Below are positions 23,733 to 32,834 of a stretch of 64,000 nt of DNA, piece by piece. Each line of letters begins with the position of its first letter. Positions within the stretch are counted from its first letter, which is position 1. The stretch spans positions 30,424 to 94,423 of the forward strand of contig JAFLBO010000022.1 of the NCBI GenBank assembly GCA_017303475.1. The letters run 5' to 3'. Source of the stretch: Chitinophagales bacterium (GTDB lineage Bacteria; Bacteroidota; Bacteroidia; Chitinophagales; Saprospiraceae). The notes beneath the pieces are model-generated. The model worked only from the letters and a program-made list of their open reading frames with translations. It did no database searches and was not told where the DNA came from. The position numbers and the translations under genes were made by a program.

Positions 23733-26066
23733 TTAATCCCTTACCACCACCAACTTACCCAGCGCGAGGGTCTGGCCACCTGATTCCAGGCGGAACCAGT
23801 ACACCCCGCTGTTCATGGTTTTTGTATTTAACTGAAACTGGTTATTGGAAAACGGTTGCTGGGCTACCTGCCGCCCAGCCAGATCGTACAGCAGCAAATT
23901 ACCCTTCCAGGAATGCGGACTCTTGATCAGGAAGGTAGCTACATCGCTCGCCGGATTGGGGAATACTTCCAGCGCAACATCCGGCATTTTGTTCAGGATA
24001 TTGGCATCCAGGAATTTCTCGCCCAGGGTGTGCCAGGTAGTATTGGTGATTACAGGCGCATTGAAATCAAAATAAATCGCGGCGCTGTTTTCTACCAGGG
24101 TTCCGTGAGAGAGCCCAGCCTTGGGCGCTATCTGGAACTTCACAAATCCGTGGGATGCCGGCTCATTCACATTGCTGTCGGGCAACAGAATGTTGGTGAA
24201 CAGGAATTCCAGCACATTGCCGCTGAGCTGGTTGAGGTAGCAGGGATGACTGGAACCCAAAAAACGCAAAGTACCGGGGTCCAGAAAGCTGCTGAGCGTG
24301 TCCAGTATTTTTACGGTAAAGGCTGTATCCGTGCCGGTATTCTGGAAACGAATCAGGTAATCAATGGGTTGCTGGAGCGGAATGTAATGCTCCTCCATGG
24401 CACCGCGCGGGAAACCCTGCTTGTCATTTGGATCAAAAGAACCGTTGTTTTCCACGCAGTCTATATCAATAATCGGCGATTCATCATCAGGGGGAAACAG
24501 GTTGACCATACCCAGGGAAACACCACCGTTGGTATTTGTGCCGCAGCCTTCCACCGTGGCGCTGGCCACCAGCCCCCAGGGGTATCCAGGGGCTTGTTCG
24601 GCCTCCAGACGCCAGGTAGCGCCATTGGCCGGCACCGTGATAACCTCCATACCTCCAGCCGTCAGGGTAAAGGGGTTGTTGATGGGCGGAGTCATCACTA
24701 CAATGTCTTCTACCACAATATAATTGGAAGGCACCTGCATGGTTCCGCCCAGATTATGGATCAGGAATTTCACCTCATCGCCGGTGCAATAGCCTTTCAC
24801 ACGCAGTTCAGGGCCATCCCAGTTGAAGGGTTCGGTGCAGGAAGTATCCGGATAAATGCGCGCTTCGGTGCAGTGGGTTTGCCCCAGCGCCGCATCGCAG
24901 CTAAGGTTAAATATGACGGTGAACGCGGCACATTCTCCCGGCCCCACATTCCCAACCGGGAAAGTGTAGGTATTGCCATCAACGGTTGTCCAGGGAATAC
25001 TGCTGTTCAGCACGGTAAAAAAGGTATCAAAATGAACCTCCACCGAAGCGTCCTGCGCCTCCTGGGTGCCGTTATTGCAGTAATTCACCACATAATAGTT
25101 GTCAAAACAACGGCGCAGAAAGGGGGCCGACAAAGAAACATCCATGGATGCGCAGAGCATATTAGCCTGCAAGGCGAAATCGTGGTCTTCTGTGGGCATA
25201 TCTGTCACCACTACCCCAAAAAGCGTGTCCTGACAAGCGTCCCATAGACCATTGGGTTTGTGCAGAATGACATCGAAAGTGCCCGGAACGGCAGCAATAT
25301 TGTATTTGCCCGTGAGCGTGGTTACGCCAAAGTAGCTGTCTGTTCCGTTGGTTGCTTCCACCGTCCAGCCCTGCAAGCCAGCCTCAGTAGAATCGGAGGC
25401 GCAGTTGGCATTTTGGTCGTTGAATACCCTGCCGATGATGCGCGATATGTTATCATCGCAGACATCTACTACAGCTGTGTTATTGACGTCGCCTATTTTG
25501 ATGCCAACAAAATCTGCGGTATTGAAGTCGGCCTGCAGGTTGGTGATCGTTATCGCAGAAGGCGGCGCGGGCACGAATGGATTGTTTTGATCGGGGAACA
25601 CATAATCTTTCCGCACGAACCTGAAACTACCGGCTGGGAAAGTTGGTATCTGATTGATGATGAGTTGGCGGATCAGGGCGGTATCCTGAGCATTGATTGA
25701 ATTAGAGCCATCTACATCTGCAGCCAGGATTTTATAGGGGGAATTCAAGGGCTCCAGACCATCCATATGCTTCACTATCAGCACCAAATCAAAGGTAGTA
25801 ACCCCGTTCAAAGGCCCTCCTTCGCAGGAAACGGGAGTGATCTGGTAGTCGCCGCCGGCATCCAGGGTAAAACTGAAATGACCGCTTGCGTCGGTGATAG
25901 CTACCTGGTTATCGGAGCCGGTTACCATAACCCGAAACTGGCCCATCGGAGAAACTGCCTCGGTTTCCAAACGTCCGGAAACCGTAAACTGCTGTGCTAT
26001 GGCCAGGTTTGCTAAACTGAGCAAGAAGCCTAGTAAGTAAGTTTTTGTAAGTGTGTTTTTTTTCAT
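23733..26066 (-). CDS. Large T9SS surface protein with dockerin-like and SdrD-B-like domains
   Basis: A 777-residue exported protein. Signal peptide MKKNTLTKTYLLGFLLSLANLAIAQ. A carboxypeptidase-regulatory-like domain (~27-105) is followed by a dockerin-like calcium segment (ADVDGSNSINAQDTALIRQL, ~112-135), an SdrD B-like fold (GRVFNDQNANCASDSTEAGL, ~215-290), and a DUF11/conserved-repeat region (PIDYLIRFQNTGTDTAFTVK, ~570-660). The end is a T9SS type A sorting domain (EVFPNPASDVATFLI...GVYWFRLESGGQTLALGKL). It is likely exported across the outer membrane and attached to the surface; adhesion or matrix function is inference. It is a single gene with a long non-coding upstream region. Confidence 0.85.
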   Translation of the reverse strand: MKKNTLTKTYLLGFLLSLANLAIAQQFTVSGRLETEAVSPMGQFRVMVTGSDNQVAITDASGHFSFTLDAGGDYQITPVSCEGGPLNGVTTFDLVLIVKHMDGLEPLNSPYKILAADVDGSNSINAQDTALIRQLIINQIPTFPAGSFRFVRKDYVFPDQNNPFVPAPPSAITITNLQADFNTADFVGIKIGDVNNTAVVDVCDDNISRIIGRVFNDQNANCASDSTEAGLQGWTVEATNGTDSYFGVTTLTGKYNIAAVPGTFDVILHKPNGLWDACQDTLFGVVVTDMPTEDHDFALQANMLCASMDVSLSAPFLRRCFDNYYVVNYCNNGTQEAQDASVEVHFDTFFTVLNSSIPWTTVDGNTYTFPVGNVGPGECAAFTVIFNLSCDAALGQTHCTEARIYPDTSCTEPFNWDGPELRVKGYCTGDEVKFLIHNLGGTMQVPSNYIVVEDIVVMTPPINNPFTLTAGGMEVITVPANGATWRLEAEQAPGYPWGLVASATVEGCGTNTNGGVSLGMVNLFPPDDESPIIDIDCVENNGSFDPNDKQGFPRGAMEEHYIPLQQPIDYLIRFQNTGTDTAFTVKILDTLSSFLDPGTLRFLGSSHPCYLNQLSGNVLEFLFTNILLPDSNVNEPASHGFVKFQIAPKAGLSHGTLVENSAAIYFDFNAPVITNTTWHTLGEKFLDANILNKMPDVALEVFPNPASDVATFLIKSPHSWKGNLLLYDLAGRQVAQQPFSNNQFQLNTKTMNSGVYWFRLESGGQTLALGKLVVVRD

Positions 26067-26387
26067 GGGAGATTGATTTATGCGGGTGAATCAATTTTCA
26101 CGATACAAAAGTGCGGGGTGTTGCCGGGGTTGTCAAAGACATTTTTCGTATTTTGTAACAAAATAAATGTTGCATAAAATTTTATAAAATATTGACTATC
26201 ATAATTATAATATGTATTTTTGTAACAAAAAATAATAAACAATCGTTTGGTTTTGTGCTGATATGCTAAAGGGACAAAACATTGGGAGCCTAAGCATTAA
26301 TGGAGAATCCCCTGTCACATCACGACAAAATCCGCGCTCAAAATTTCCCCTGAAGGTAATTTGGCATTAGTTCAACAGTATGGCATT

Positions 26388-26610
26388 GTTACTTTTCTTT
26401 TTGCTTTCCCAAAAAGAAAAGTAACCAAAAGAAAAAAGGCAGTCTTCCCGGCAAAGCCAACGACCTGCGGGGATTGCGCTGCTTTTTAACCGCAGGCCGT
26501 CGTATTTAGCATCATCGTGCTGTACTGCCGGTTAAAAAGAAGGCGCTCCCTCCTTACGTCGGGACCATCCCCTTCGGTCGGGCTTGCCTCGCAGACGGCG
26601 GGGCCCTGGG
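26388..26610. repeat. Structured non-coding element in a 675-bp gap
   Basis: GTTACTTTTCTTTTTGCTTT and AAAAAGAAAAGTAAC form a long A/T-rich hairpin (26388-26428). Beyond it, CTTTTTAACCGCAGG and TGCCGGTTAAAAAG are mirrored around GCCGTCGTATTTAGCATCAT. A G/C-rich tail (CGGTCGGGCTTGCCTCGCAG) follows. From memory the first hairpin resembles an intergenic repeat common in Bacteroidota genomes. There is no convincing ORF or tRNA in 26067-26741. The 26067-26300 part is A/T-rich and probably holds the promoter of the minus-strand T9SS gene. Confidence 0.5.
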
Positions 26611-26741
26611 CAGAGGATTGGTGGAAATTCTGGTGTCTTATTCTGTGGATAATTTAAGACTTTGAAAATTTCTTAACCGGTAAAGGGGACAAACGAGAGG
26701 CTACGCCATCCCTTTAGCTTCGCAAAGCTATGTTTTAACCC

Positions 26742-28130
26742 ATGAACAAAAGTAAACTCATTCAACTGCTTCAGGTGTTTTCCAAATCTGAATTGCGGGA
26801 ACTGGGACGTTTTTTGACTAATCCGGCGTTTAATGTGCGCCAGGAGACTATTCCATTACTGGAAATACTGGTCAAAACAGGTCTCTCCGGCAAAGCCTGG
26901 CCCAGCAAAGAACAGGTTTTTTCAGCTGTATTCCCCAAACTGGCATACGATGATCATCGGCTGAGATTGGCCATGTCGGCCCTGCTGACCAGCGCAGAAA
27001 AATATCTGGTCGTGACTGATTTTTTACAAGATTCTCCCGCATTTCAGTCGCGATTAAGCAAGGTGTTACGCAGTAGAAACAGACATGAGGCCTCCGGACA
27101 AGCCCTGAACGCGGGCGCGGCTTCCTTGTCTGCCCAAACCTTGCGCCATGCTGAATACCATTTGGAACGGTACAGGTTTGAAGAAGAGCAGTTCCGAATG
27201 CTGCTGGAAGGCCCGGAGGCAGCTCAGGGACAGCCACAAATGCTTTCCGATCAACTGGATACTGCTGTGCTGGCCTTGAAATTGCGACAAGCCTGCTCCT
27301 TGTGGGCTTACCAGTCGCGTTACAATGTACCCTGCGATTTTCATTCGGTGGAGGCACTTTTGCCTTTGGCAGCGTTACATTTACATACCCCTGCGGTTGC
27401 CTTGTACTACCATTGCTTTCGGGCGATGACAACCCCGGGCGATACCCGGCATTTTCTCACTTTCAAGCAGGAGTTGCTGGCACAAGGAGCCCTCTTTCCG
27501 CCGGAAGAACTGCGGGATCTGTTCATACTGGCCAATAATTTTTGCACCCGCCGGTACAATGAAGGTGACCACTCTTTTTTACCCGACCATCTGGACCTCT
27601 ACCGCATCGGTTTTGACCGGAACTATTTTTTATCTGAAGGTATTTTATCGCGTTTTACCTACCTGAACGCCGCTACTATAGGGCTGGTGATGCAGGAATA
27701 TACCTGGACGGAAAAGCTGATCCGGGAGCAACAGGCGTTTCTGGAGCCCGCCTTCCGGGAATCGGTGTATGCCTTTAACCTCGCCCGGCTGGAATACCAG
27801 CAAAAAAACTACGGCCCCGCACTGCAACTGCTGCAACGCGCCGAATACAAGGAAACCATGATGGCCCTGGCCGCCAAAACCATTCAACTGAAGATCTATT
27901 TCGAAACAGAAGAATTTGACCTGCTGGAATCTCATTTACAGGCTATTGCAGCTTATATCCGCAGAAAAAAAGTGATTGGTTACCAGCGGGAAAATTACCT
28001 GAACCTGGTGTACTTTGTGCGCAAAATGCTGGAAATCAATCCTCTGGATAAAAAACAAAAACAACAACTCCGGGAAACCATCCGCCAAACCCGTCCACTG
28101 GCCGAAAAGGAATGGCTATTGGAACGTTAG
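26742..28130 (+). CDS. Uncharacterised Bacteroidota protein, all-helical
   Basis: A 462-residue cytoplasmic protein with no signal peptide. It opens MNKSKLIQLLQVFSKSELRE and is helical throughout, with TPR-like stretches near the end (ARLEYQQKNYGPALQLLQRA, ETEEFDLLESHLQAIAAYI). I recognise the pattern as a recurrent hypothetical protein of the phylum but know no function. It is followed immediately by an 18-bp inverted repeat and then moaCB, which has its own promoter, so it is probably a single-gene unit. Confidence 0.75.
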   Translation: MNKSKLIQLLQVFSKSELRELGRFLTNPAFNVRQETIPLLEILVKTGLSGKAWPSKEQVFSAVFPKLAYDDHRLRLAMSALLTSAEKYLVVTDFLQDSPAFQSRLSKVLRSRNRHEASGQALNAGAASLSAQTLRHAEYHLERYRFEEEQFRMLLEGPEAAQGQPQMLSDQLDTAVLALKLRQACSLWAYQSRYNVPCDFHSVEALLPLAALHLHTPAVALYYHCFRAMTTPGDTRHFLTFKQELLAQGALFPPEELRDLFILANNFCTRRYNEGDHSFLPDHLDLYRIGFDRNYFLSEGILSRFTYLNAATIGLVMQEYTWTEKLIREQQAFLEPAFRESVYAFNLARLEYQQKNYGPALQLLQRAEYKETMMALAAKTIQLKIYFETEEFDLLESHLQAIAAYIRRKKVIGYQRENYLNLVYFVRKMLEINPLDKKQKQQLRETIRQTRPLAEKEWLLER

Positions 28131-28180
28131 AGCATGTTGGGGATTTTCTGACGGAGTCAAAAATCCCCAACATGCTCTTA
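28130..28180 (+). terminator. Inverted repeat / terminator before moaCB
   Basis: Perfect 18-bp arms, GAGCATGTTGGGGATTTT and AAAATCCCCAACATGCTC, around CTGACGGAGTCA. It begins at the last base of the upstream stop codon. Confidence 0.75.
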
Positions 28181-28185
28181 GCCAA

Positions 28186-28193
28186 TACCTTTG
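28186..28193 (+). promoter_or_regulatory. moaCB promoter box
   Basis: TACCTTTG, a perfect match, 26 bases before the ATG at 28219. Confidence 0.7.
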
Positions 28194-28218
28194 CACGCAT
28201 TTACCCGACGCCACAACT

Positions 28219-29133
28219 ATGGTTAACATCACACATAAATCTAAAACACACCGCACAGCCATTGCGCGCGCCATCGTGCGCGTAAGCAGTCCGGACACCA
28301 TGGAAGCTATCCGTCGCCGCACCGTACCCAAAGGCGATGTGCTGGAAGCCAGCCGCATTGCCGGATTGTTCGGGGTGAAACGTACCAGCGACATGATTCC
28401 GGATTGCCATCCGCTGCCCGTGGAATTTACCCAGATTTCGCACCAGATACACGAGCTGGATGTGGAGATTCTGGTGGAGGTGCAAACCCTCTACCGCACC
28501 GGCGTGGAGGTGGAAGCCATGCATGGGGCCTCTGTGGCGGCACTTACCATGTACGACATGCTCAAACCCATTGATAAAGGCATTGAGATATTGAGTATCA
28601 AGCTGCTGGAGAAAAAAGGCGGCAAATCGCAATATAAAGACCAACTCAGCAAACCCGTCCGGGCGGCCGTAGTGGTTTGCTCAGACAGCATCGCTGCGGG
28701 AGTGAAAGAAGACCGCGCCGGGCTGGCTATCCGCGAAAAACTGGAAGGTTACAAACAAGTGTCTGTACAGGATTTTTCGGTGGTACCCGACGAGGTAGAC
28801 GCCATCCAGCGCAAGGTACTGGCATTGCACGAGCAGCAATACGACCTCATCATCCTTACCGGCGGCACAGGATTATCGCCCCGGGATGTGACGCCTGAAG
28901 CCATCCGGCCACTGCTGGATCGGGAAATACCCGGCATTGGGGAAACTGCGCGCAGCTACGGGCAGGAACACATGCCATATTCCATGTTGTCGCGCAGTTT
29001 GGGTGGCTTGAAAGGGAATACGCTCATTCTTGCGCTACCCGGCTCTACCCGCGGCGCTCAGGAAAGCATGGATGCGCTATTCCCGTATTTGCTGCACATT
29101 TTCCGGGTAATGGAGTTTGCGCGGCATGATTGA
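28219..29133 (+). CDS. moaCB: Bifunctional molybdenum cofactor biosynthesis protein MoaC/MoaB
   Basis: A 304-residue fusion. The start MVNITHKSKTHRTAIARAIV at 28219 fits the promoter; the frame upstream belongs to the previous gene region. Residues ~1-150 are MoaC, which converts the MoaA product to cyclic pyranopterin monophosphate (SDMIPDCHPLPVEF, EAMHGASVAALTMYDMLK). Residues ~158-304 are MoaB/MogA-like, which adenylates molybdopterin (ILTGGTGLSPRDVTPEAI, LILALPGSTRGAQESMDALF). The fusion is known in Bacteroidota and some other bacteria. No other mo- gene or molybdoenzyme is in the window. Confidence 0.93.
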   Translation: MVNITHKSKTHRTAIARAIVRVSSPDTMEAIRRRTVPKGDVLEASRIAGLFGVKRTSDMIPDCHPLPVEFTQISHQIHELDVEILVEVQTLYRTGVEVEAMHGASVAALTMYDMLKPIDKGIEILSIKLLEKKGGKSQYKDQLSKPVRAAVVVCSDSIAAGVKEDRAGLAIREKLEGYKQVSVQDFSVVPDEVDAIQRKVLALHEQQYDLIILTGGTGLSPRDVTPEAIRPLLDREIPGIGETARSYGQEHMPYSMLSRSLGGLKGNTLILALPGSTRGAQESMDALFPYLLHIFRVMEFARHD

Positions 29134-29142
29134 GCACACACC

Positions 29143-30054
29143 CTAATTCAGGTTGCGGTATGCAGAAGGCGTCATTCCCGTTTTTTGTTTGAACAGCTTG
29201 CTGAAATATTGGGTGTACTCGAACCCCAGTTCATACGCTACCTCACTGACTGAGGCGCCAGACTGCAGCAGGACCGTTTTGGCTTCTTCAATCAATTGAT
29301 AATGAATATGGTCCTGGGCTGTTTTGCCGGTTTCTTTTTTCAGCAAATCGCTCAGATAATTAGGCGATAAATGAACCTGCTCTGCCAGGTATTTTACCGT
29401 TGGAAGTCCATGCTCTTTCAAGGCTCCTGAACGGAAATAATCTTGCAGTAGTTGCTCTGTCTTGCCAACAACATCTGCATTGGCATTTTTTCGGGTAATG
29501 AATTGACGCCCATAATAACGGGAACAATAATTCAACAACAATTCTATGTTAGACACCAGAAGGGTCTGACTATGACTGTCTATATTTTCCTGCAACTCCT
29601 GCTCTATCTTTTGTACGCAATCAAACAGGATCATTTTTTCTTTTTCTGATAAGTGCAGGGCCTCCGTTGTTTCATAGGAGAAAAAATGATAGTCCTTCAT
29701 TTTACCGGCCAATGAGGTTCCCCGAATCAGATCGGGGTGGAAAAACAGGCCCCAGCCCAGCTTGTCGTCCCGTTTTTCCACCTCTGTGTCCAGGGTAATA
29801 ACCTGCCTGGGCGCAATACAAATGAGGTTGCCTTCCTGAAAGTCATAGACCTGACGACCATACTTCATTTGATTGACGCAATAGTTTTTGAACATAATGG
29901 AATAAAAATCGCAGGAGAGCCTGGTACCTTCTTCCATTTTTTCATCAACTTTGGAAAAATCCACCACTGCTACCAAAGGGTGTTTTACTACTCCCTGGAT
30001 GAACTGGTTAATGTCTGAAATACTTTTCAGGTGAATGACTGGTTTCATATCCAT
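29143..30054 (-). CDS. AraC-family transcriptional regulator
   Basis: A 303-residue regulator with an N-terminal cupin-like sensor domain (~20-150; YDFQEGNLICIAPRQVITLD) and a C-terminal double helix-turn-helix (~195-303; VKYLAEQVHLSPNYLSDLLK, SEVAYELGFEYTQYFSKLFK, ending MTPSAYRNLN). Its start overlaps the stop of the SDR gene by one base (TAATG), so it is translationally coupled as the second gene of a two-gene operon. It probably controls that operon. The ligand is unknown. Confidence 0.92.
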   Translation of the reverse strand: MDMKPVIHLKSISDINQFIQGVVKHPLVAVVDFSKVDEKMEEGTRLSCDFYSIMFKNYCVNQMKYGRQVYDFQEGNLICIAPRQVITLDTEVEKRDDKLGWGLFFHPDLIRGTSLAGKMKDYHFFSYETTEALHLSEKEKMILFDCVQKIEQELQENIDSHSQTLLVSNIELLLNYCSRYYGRQFITRKNANADVVGKTEQLLQDYFRSGALKEHGLPTVKYLAEQVHLSPNYLSDLLKKETGKTAQDHIHYQLIEEAKTVLLQSGASVSEVAYELGFEYTQYFSKLFKQKTGMTPSAYRNLN

Positions 30055-30869
30055 TACAATTGTGTTTTCAGGATTCTGTCAAACAGACGGTCGCCCAGAT
30101 AGATACGCATCCAAACCATAGGCTTGGCAAATTTACCCACACGGTAGCGGGTTTTTGGTCGGTCGGTGCTGATAATTTTGCTCACGGTGTCTGCAATGAT
30201 GGAAGGTTTGGAGGAACCTCCGGCAGAAGAGGCGTTTTTGGTGCCGGCAGCAATTACGTCCATCATGCCGCGGTAAGCGCTGTCTTTAGGCAGTTTATCA
30301 AAATTATCGAGCAGCACATGACCAAACTCGGTAGCAATGAAGCCCGGTTCCAGGATCACCACCTTGATATTAAACGGCTCCAGTTCGAGGCGCAGGCAAT
30401 CGCTCAGGCCTTCCAGGGCGTGTTTGCTGGCGTGGTACCAGGCGCCCATGGGGAAATACATTTTACCACCCATGGAAGAGGTATTGATAATGGTACCGGC
30501 TTTGGCCTTGCGCATGTGCGGGGTTACCTTTTGGGTTACGGCAGCCAGGCCAAAAAGGTTCACTTCCATTTGTTTTCTGGCTTCTGCCAGAGGGACGTCT
30601 TCCACCGAGCCATACAAGCCGTAGCCGGCGTTGTTCCACAGCACGTCAATTTTGCCTTCGCGCTGCATGATGGCGTCCACCACTCGTTGAATATCAGCTT
30701 CGTTGGTAACATCCATAGCCATCGGATGCCCGCCCATTTCCTTCAGGTCCTGCATTTGCTCCACCCTTCTGGCTACAGCGTAAACGGTATGTCCTTCGCG
30801 GATGAGTTTGACAGCGGTTTCTTTGCCCATACCGGAACTTGCGCCGGTGATCAGAATTACTTTGCCCAT
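30054..30869 (-). CDS. Short-chain dehydrogenase/reductase
   Basis: A 271-residue classical SDR. The N-terminal cofactor motif TGASSGMGKETA is present, with R/V residues after the second strand (AVARRVEQM) suggesting NADP(H). NNAGYGLYG and the catalytic S...YxxxK set (INTSSMGG, YHASKHALEG) are complete. The C-terminal extension (RYRVGKFAKPMVWMRIYLGD) resembles retinol-dehydrogenase-like SDRs. It is the first gene of a pair with the AraC regulator. The substrate cannot be told. A near-match promoter box (GACCTTTG) lies ~30 bases upstream. Confidence 0.92.
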   Translation of the reverse strand: MGKVILITGASSGMGKETAVKLIREGHTVYAVARRVEQMQDLKEMGGHPMAMDVTNEADIQRVVDAIMQREGKIDVLWNNAGYGLYGSVEDVPLAEARKQMEVNLFGLAAVTQKVTPHMRKAKAGTIINTSSMGGKMYFPMGAWYHASKHALEGLSDCLRLELEPFNIKVVILEPGFIATEFGHVLLDNFDKLPKDSAYRGMMDVIAAGTKNASSAGGSSKPSIIADTVSKIISTDRPKTRYRVGKFAKPMVWMRIYLGDRLFDRILKTQL

Positions 30870-30974
30870 TTTTTAGTTGTTGTTTTAATTATGGTGCAAA
30901 GGTCTGGCCGGCACAGGCTTGTGCTTTTAATCAAATCACGGGTAGTTGTATGCTTTTTAGGGATAGTACACTTT

Positions 30975-32822
30975 TCATTCAATACCCAGGGCTTTTCGCC
31001 ATTCCAGTAGCCTGGCAGGGTCTTCCAGCGGGAACAACTCCATTTTACCTGTTTCTTTGGTAGAAGGACGGTACTGTGTTCCGTACCGCTGAGGCCTACC
31101 GCGAAATACAGCCAACCGATCATAAAGGGTAGCATAATGAATCCAGGCGGCTTCACCTTCCTCGCAGCGCCGTTTGATGAGCGGTAAATACTGCGCAATC
31201 AGAGCGGTATCGGTTGTATGACTGATCAGCCAGAAGGCTGCTTTGGCCGGGCGATTACCCACATCCGAGATTTTTGGCCAGTTAAAGCCTATTTTTCCTG
31301 TTAAAAACTGCATCCTAAACGAATCTTCCCTTTCGGTTACCTTTTCATCTGCGCAGGAAAAATGTACATCCCAACGCCGGTCAACGCTGTCGAGCGTTGC
31401 CATATAGGTATGCAGGTTTTCCAGGTAGCGGTCGAGAGTTCTGCATTTTTGATCTTCCAATCCTAAGGAATCCAGCATGAATGCCAGAGCAGGCTGAGGT
31501 AGTTTTTGATAACAGGCCTGCACTTTTTTCAGCACCTGTGCATTCCAGCGCGCATCGGAATGAAGCGGACTGAGGCGCGGATCCATCAGCGCCATCATTT
31601 TTTGTTTATCCGGCGCCAGATGCAGCCAAATATTCATGAGCCTGAATGCTTCCGCTGTTTGCCCCTCAAATACAGCCTGGAGAAGGTATCTATACACCAT
31701 CAAATACACCGGTCCGTCCATTTGTTGGATAAGTACCGAACGGTTGAGCGCTCTTCCGGCCTCGGTGTTGTTCTCCGCCAGGGGAATATCTATGCCAACC
31801 GGCCAGGCAAAAAACCGAAACCTGGGCAACTTATGCACGCTTTCCAGATAATCCAGTGTGCTCTTGATTCGAGCTTGTGCCAAAGCCTGATGATCGGTAC
31901 CGATGTTGTCGGTCCGGCCGCTTACCATAAAAATAGCGCTGGTATTTACCCGAGCCCTTTGGGCAAAGGAATCGAGTGATGATCGCGCGGATTCAGACAA
32001 AGTGCTATCCCCGGGTGTAAAAAAACAGGCCGAACCGGCAATTTCCGGGGGGGAATCATCCTTTTCTGCAGGGGTGTATTTGCAATAAGGCACAATGACA
32101 TCCTCCCGGGTGGTTTCCGTTAGTTTTCGAATCGAAACATCATCAAGGTAATAACGGTTATGGAATCCATTGAGGTTAACAGGAGGCCGATCTTCACCGT
32201 AAAACAATCCAAACAGCACGTATTGCAATCGGCAAACCGGTCTTACCAGCCACTTTACCTGATACCATTGGCCAATAATAACCGTATCTATAGTAAAAGT
32301 GCCGCCTTCCAGCATTTTACCTGCCGGATTACGAATGACATCCGGATAAAGGTTGAACCCTATAAATCGTGTGTACTCTTCATCGCCAGGAAAGGGTGGC
32401 AGGATATACAACCATAAAGAAAACTCATATACACTGCCTAACTCAAGGGGCGCTGTCAAGCGGGTAGCCAGGTAGGATGGTACACCCCGGTTTTCGTGGT
32501 TTTGATCCAGACAGGAGGGCGTGTACTCCATTTCCATCATATTGCAGCCACTATGCGGTTTTACTTTGGAAAAATCGCAAATACCCACATTGGAAGCGGC
32601 AGCCTGTGTCTGTAACTTGCAATCACACAGGAAAGGATAGCCTCCATTGGCTGTTTTCCAATGAGGGATAACGGCTGCAAACTTTTGCTCCGTCATGGGG
32701 CAGGTAATACAATCTAATGGGGCATGTGTTTCAAAACCGCCATTAGGAAGCAGATTTTGTGCCGGGAGGGAGATGGGAAGGTTTATCAATAAAAGTGTAA
32801 TGGAACAGAGGAATAGAAGCAT
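30975..32822 (-). CDS. Exported OmpA-family protein with N-terminal galactose-binding-like domain
   Basis: A 615-residue protein with an N-terminal signal (MLLFLCSITLLLINLPISLPAQ). Residues ~25-225 start NLLPNGGFETHAPLDCITCP, typical of Bacteroidota exported carbohydrate-binding-like domains with cysteines. Residues ~265-370 are an OmpA-C-like peptidoglycan-binding domain (FMVSGRTDNIGTDHQALAQA, RALNRSV). The C-terminal ~245 residues are helical with no recognised family. It has no T9SS domain and is probably anchored between outer membrane and wall. It ends a minus-strand series of exported-protein genes, 13 bases after the next gene upstream. Confidence 0.8.
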   Translation of the reverse strand: MLLFLCSITLLLINLPISLPAQNLLPNGGFETHAPLDCITCPMTEQKFAAVIPHWKTANGGYPFLCDCKLQTQAAASNVGICDFSKVKPHSGCNMMEMEYTPSCLDQNHENRGVPSYLATRLTAPLELGSVYEFSLWLYILPPFPGDEEYTRFIGFNLYPDVIRNPAGKMLEGGTFTIDTVIIGQWYQVKWLVRPVCRLQYVLFGLFYGEDRPPVNLNGFHNRYYLDDVSIRKLTETTREDVIVPYCKYTPAEKDDSPPEIAGSACFFTPGDSTLSESARSSLDSFAQRARVNTSAIFMVSGRTDNIGTDHQALAQARIKSTLDYLESVHKLPRFRFFAWPVGIDIPLAENNTEAGRALNRSVLIQQMDGPVYLMVYRYLLQAVFEGQTAEAFRLMNIWLHLAPDKQKMMALMDPRLSPLHSDARWNAQVLKKVQACYQKLPQPALAFMLDSLGLEDQKCRTLDRYLENLHTYMATLDSVDRRWDVHFSCADEKVTEREDSFRMQFLTGKIGFNWPKISDVGNRPAKAAFWLISHTTDTALIAQYLPLIKRRCEEGEAAWIHYATLYDRLAVFRGRPQRYGTQYRPSTKETGKMELFPLEDPARLLEWRKALGIE

Positions 32823-32834
32823 TACGGGTTTATG

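Noticed and set aside
28219..29133. MoaC-MoaB fusion as a novelty
   Set aside because: This fusion is already known in the phylum and both halves look normal.
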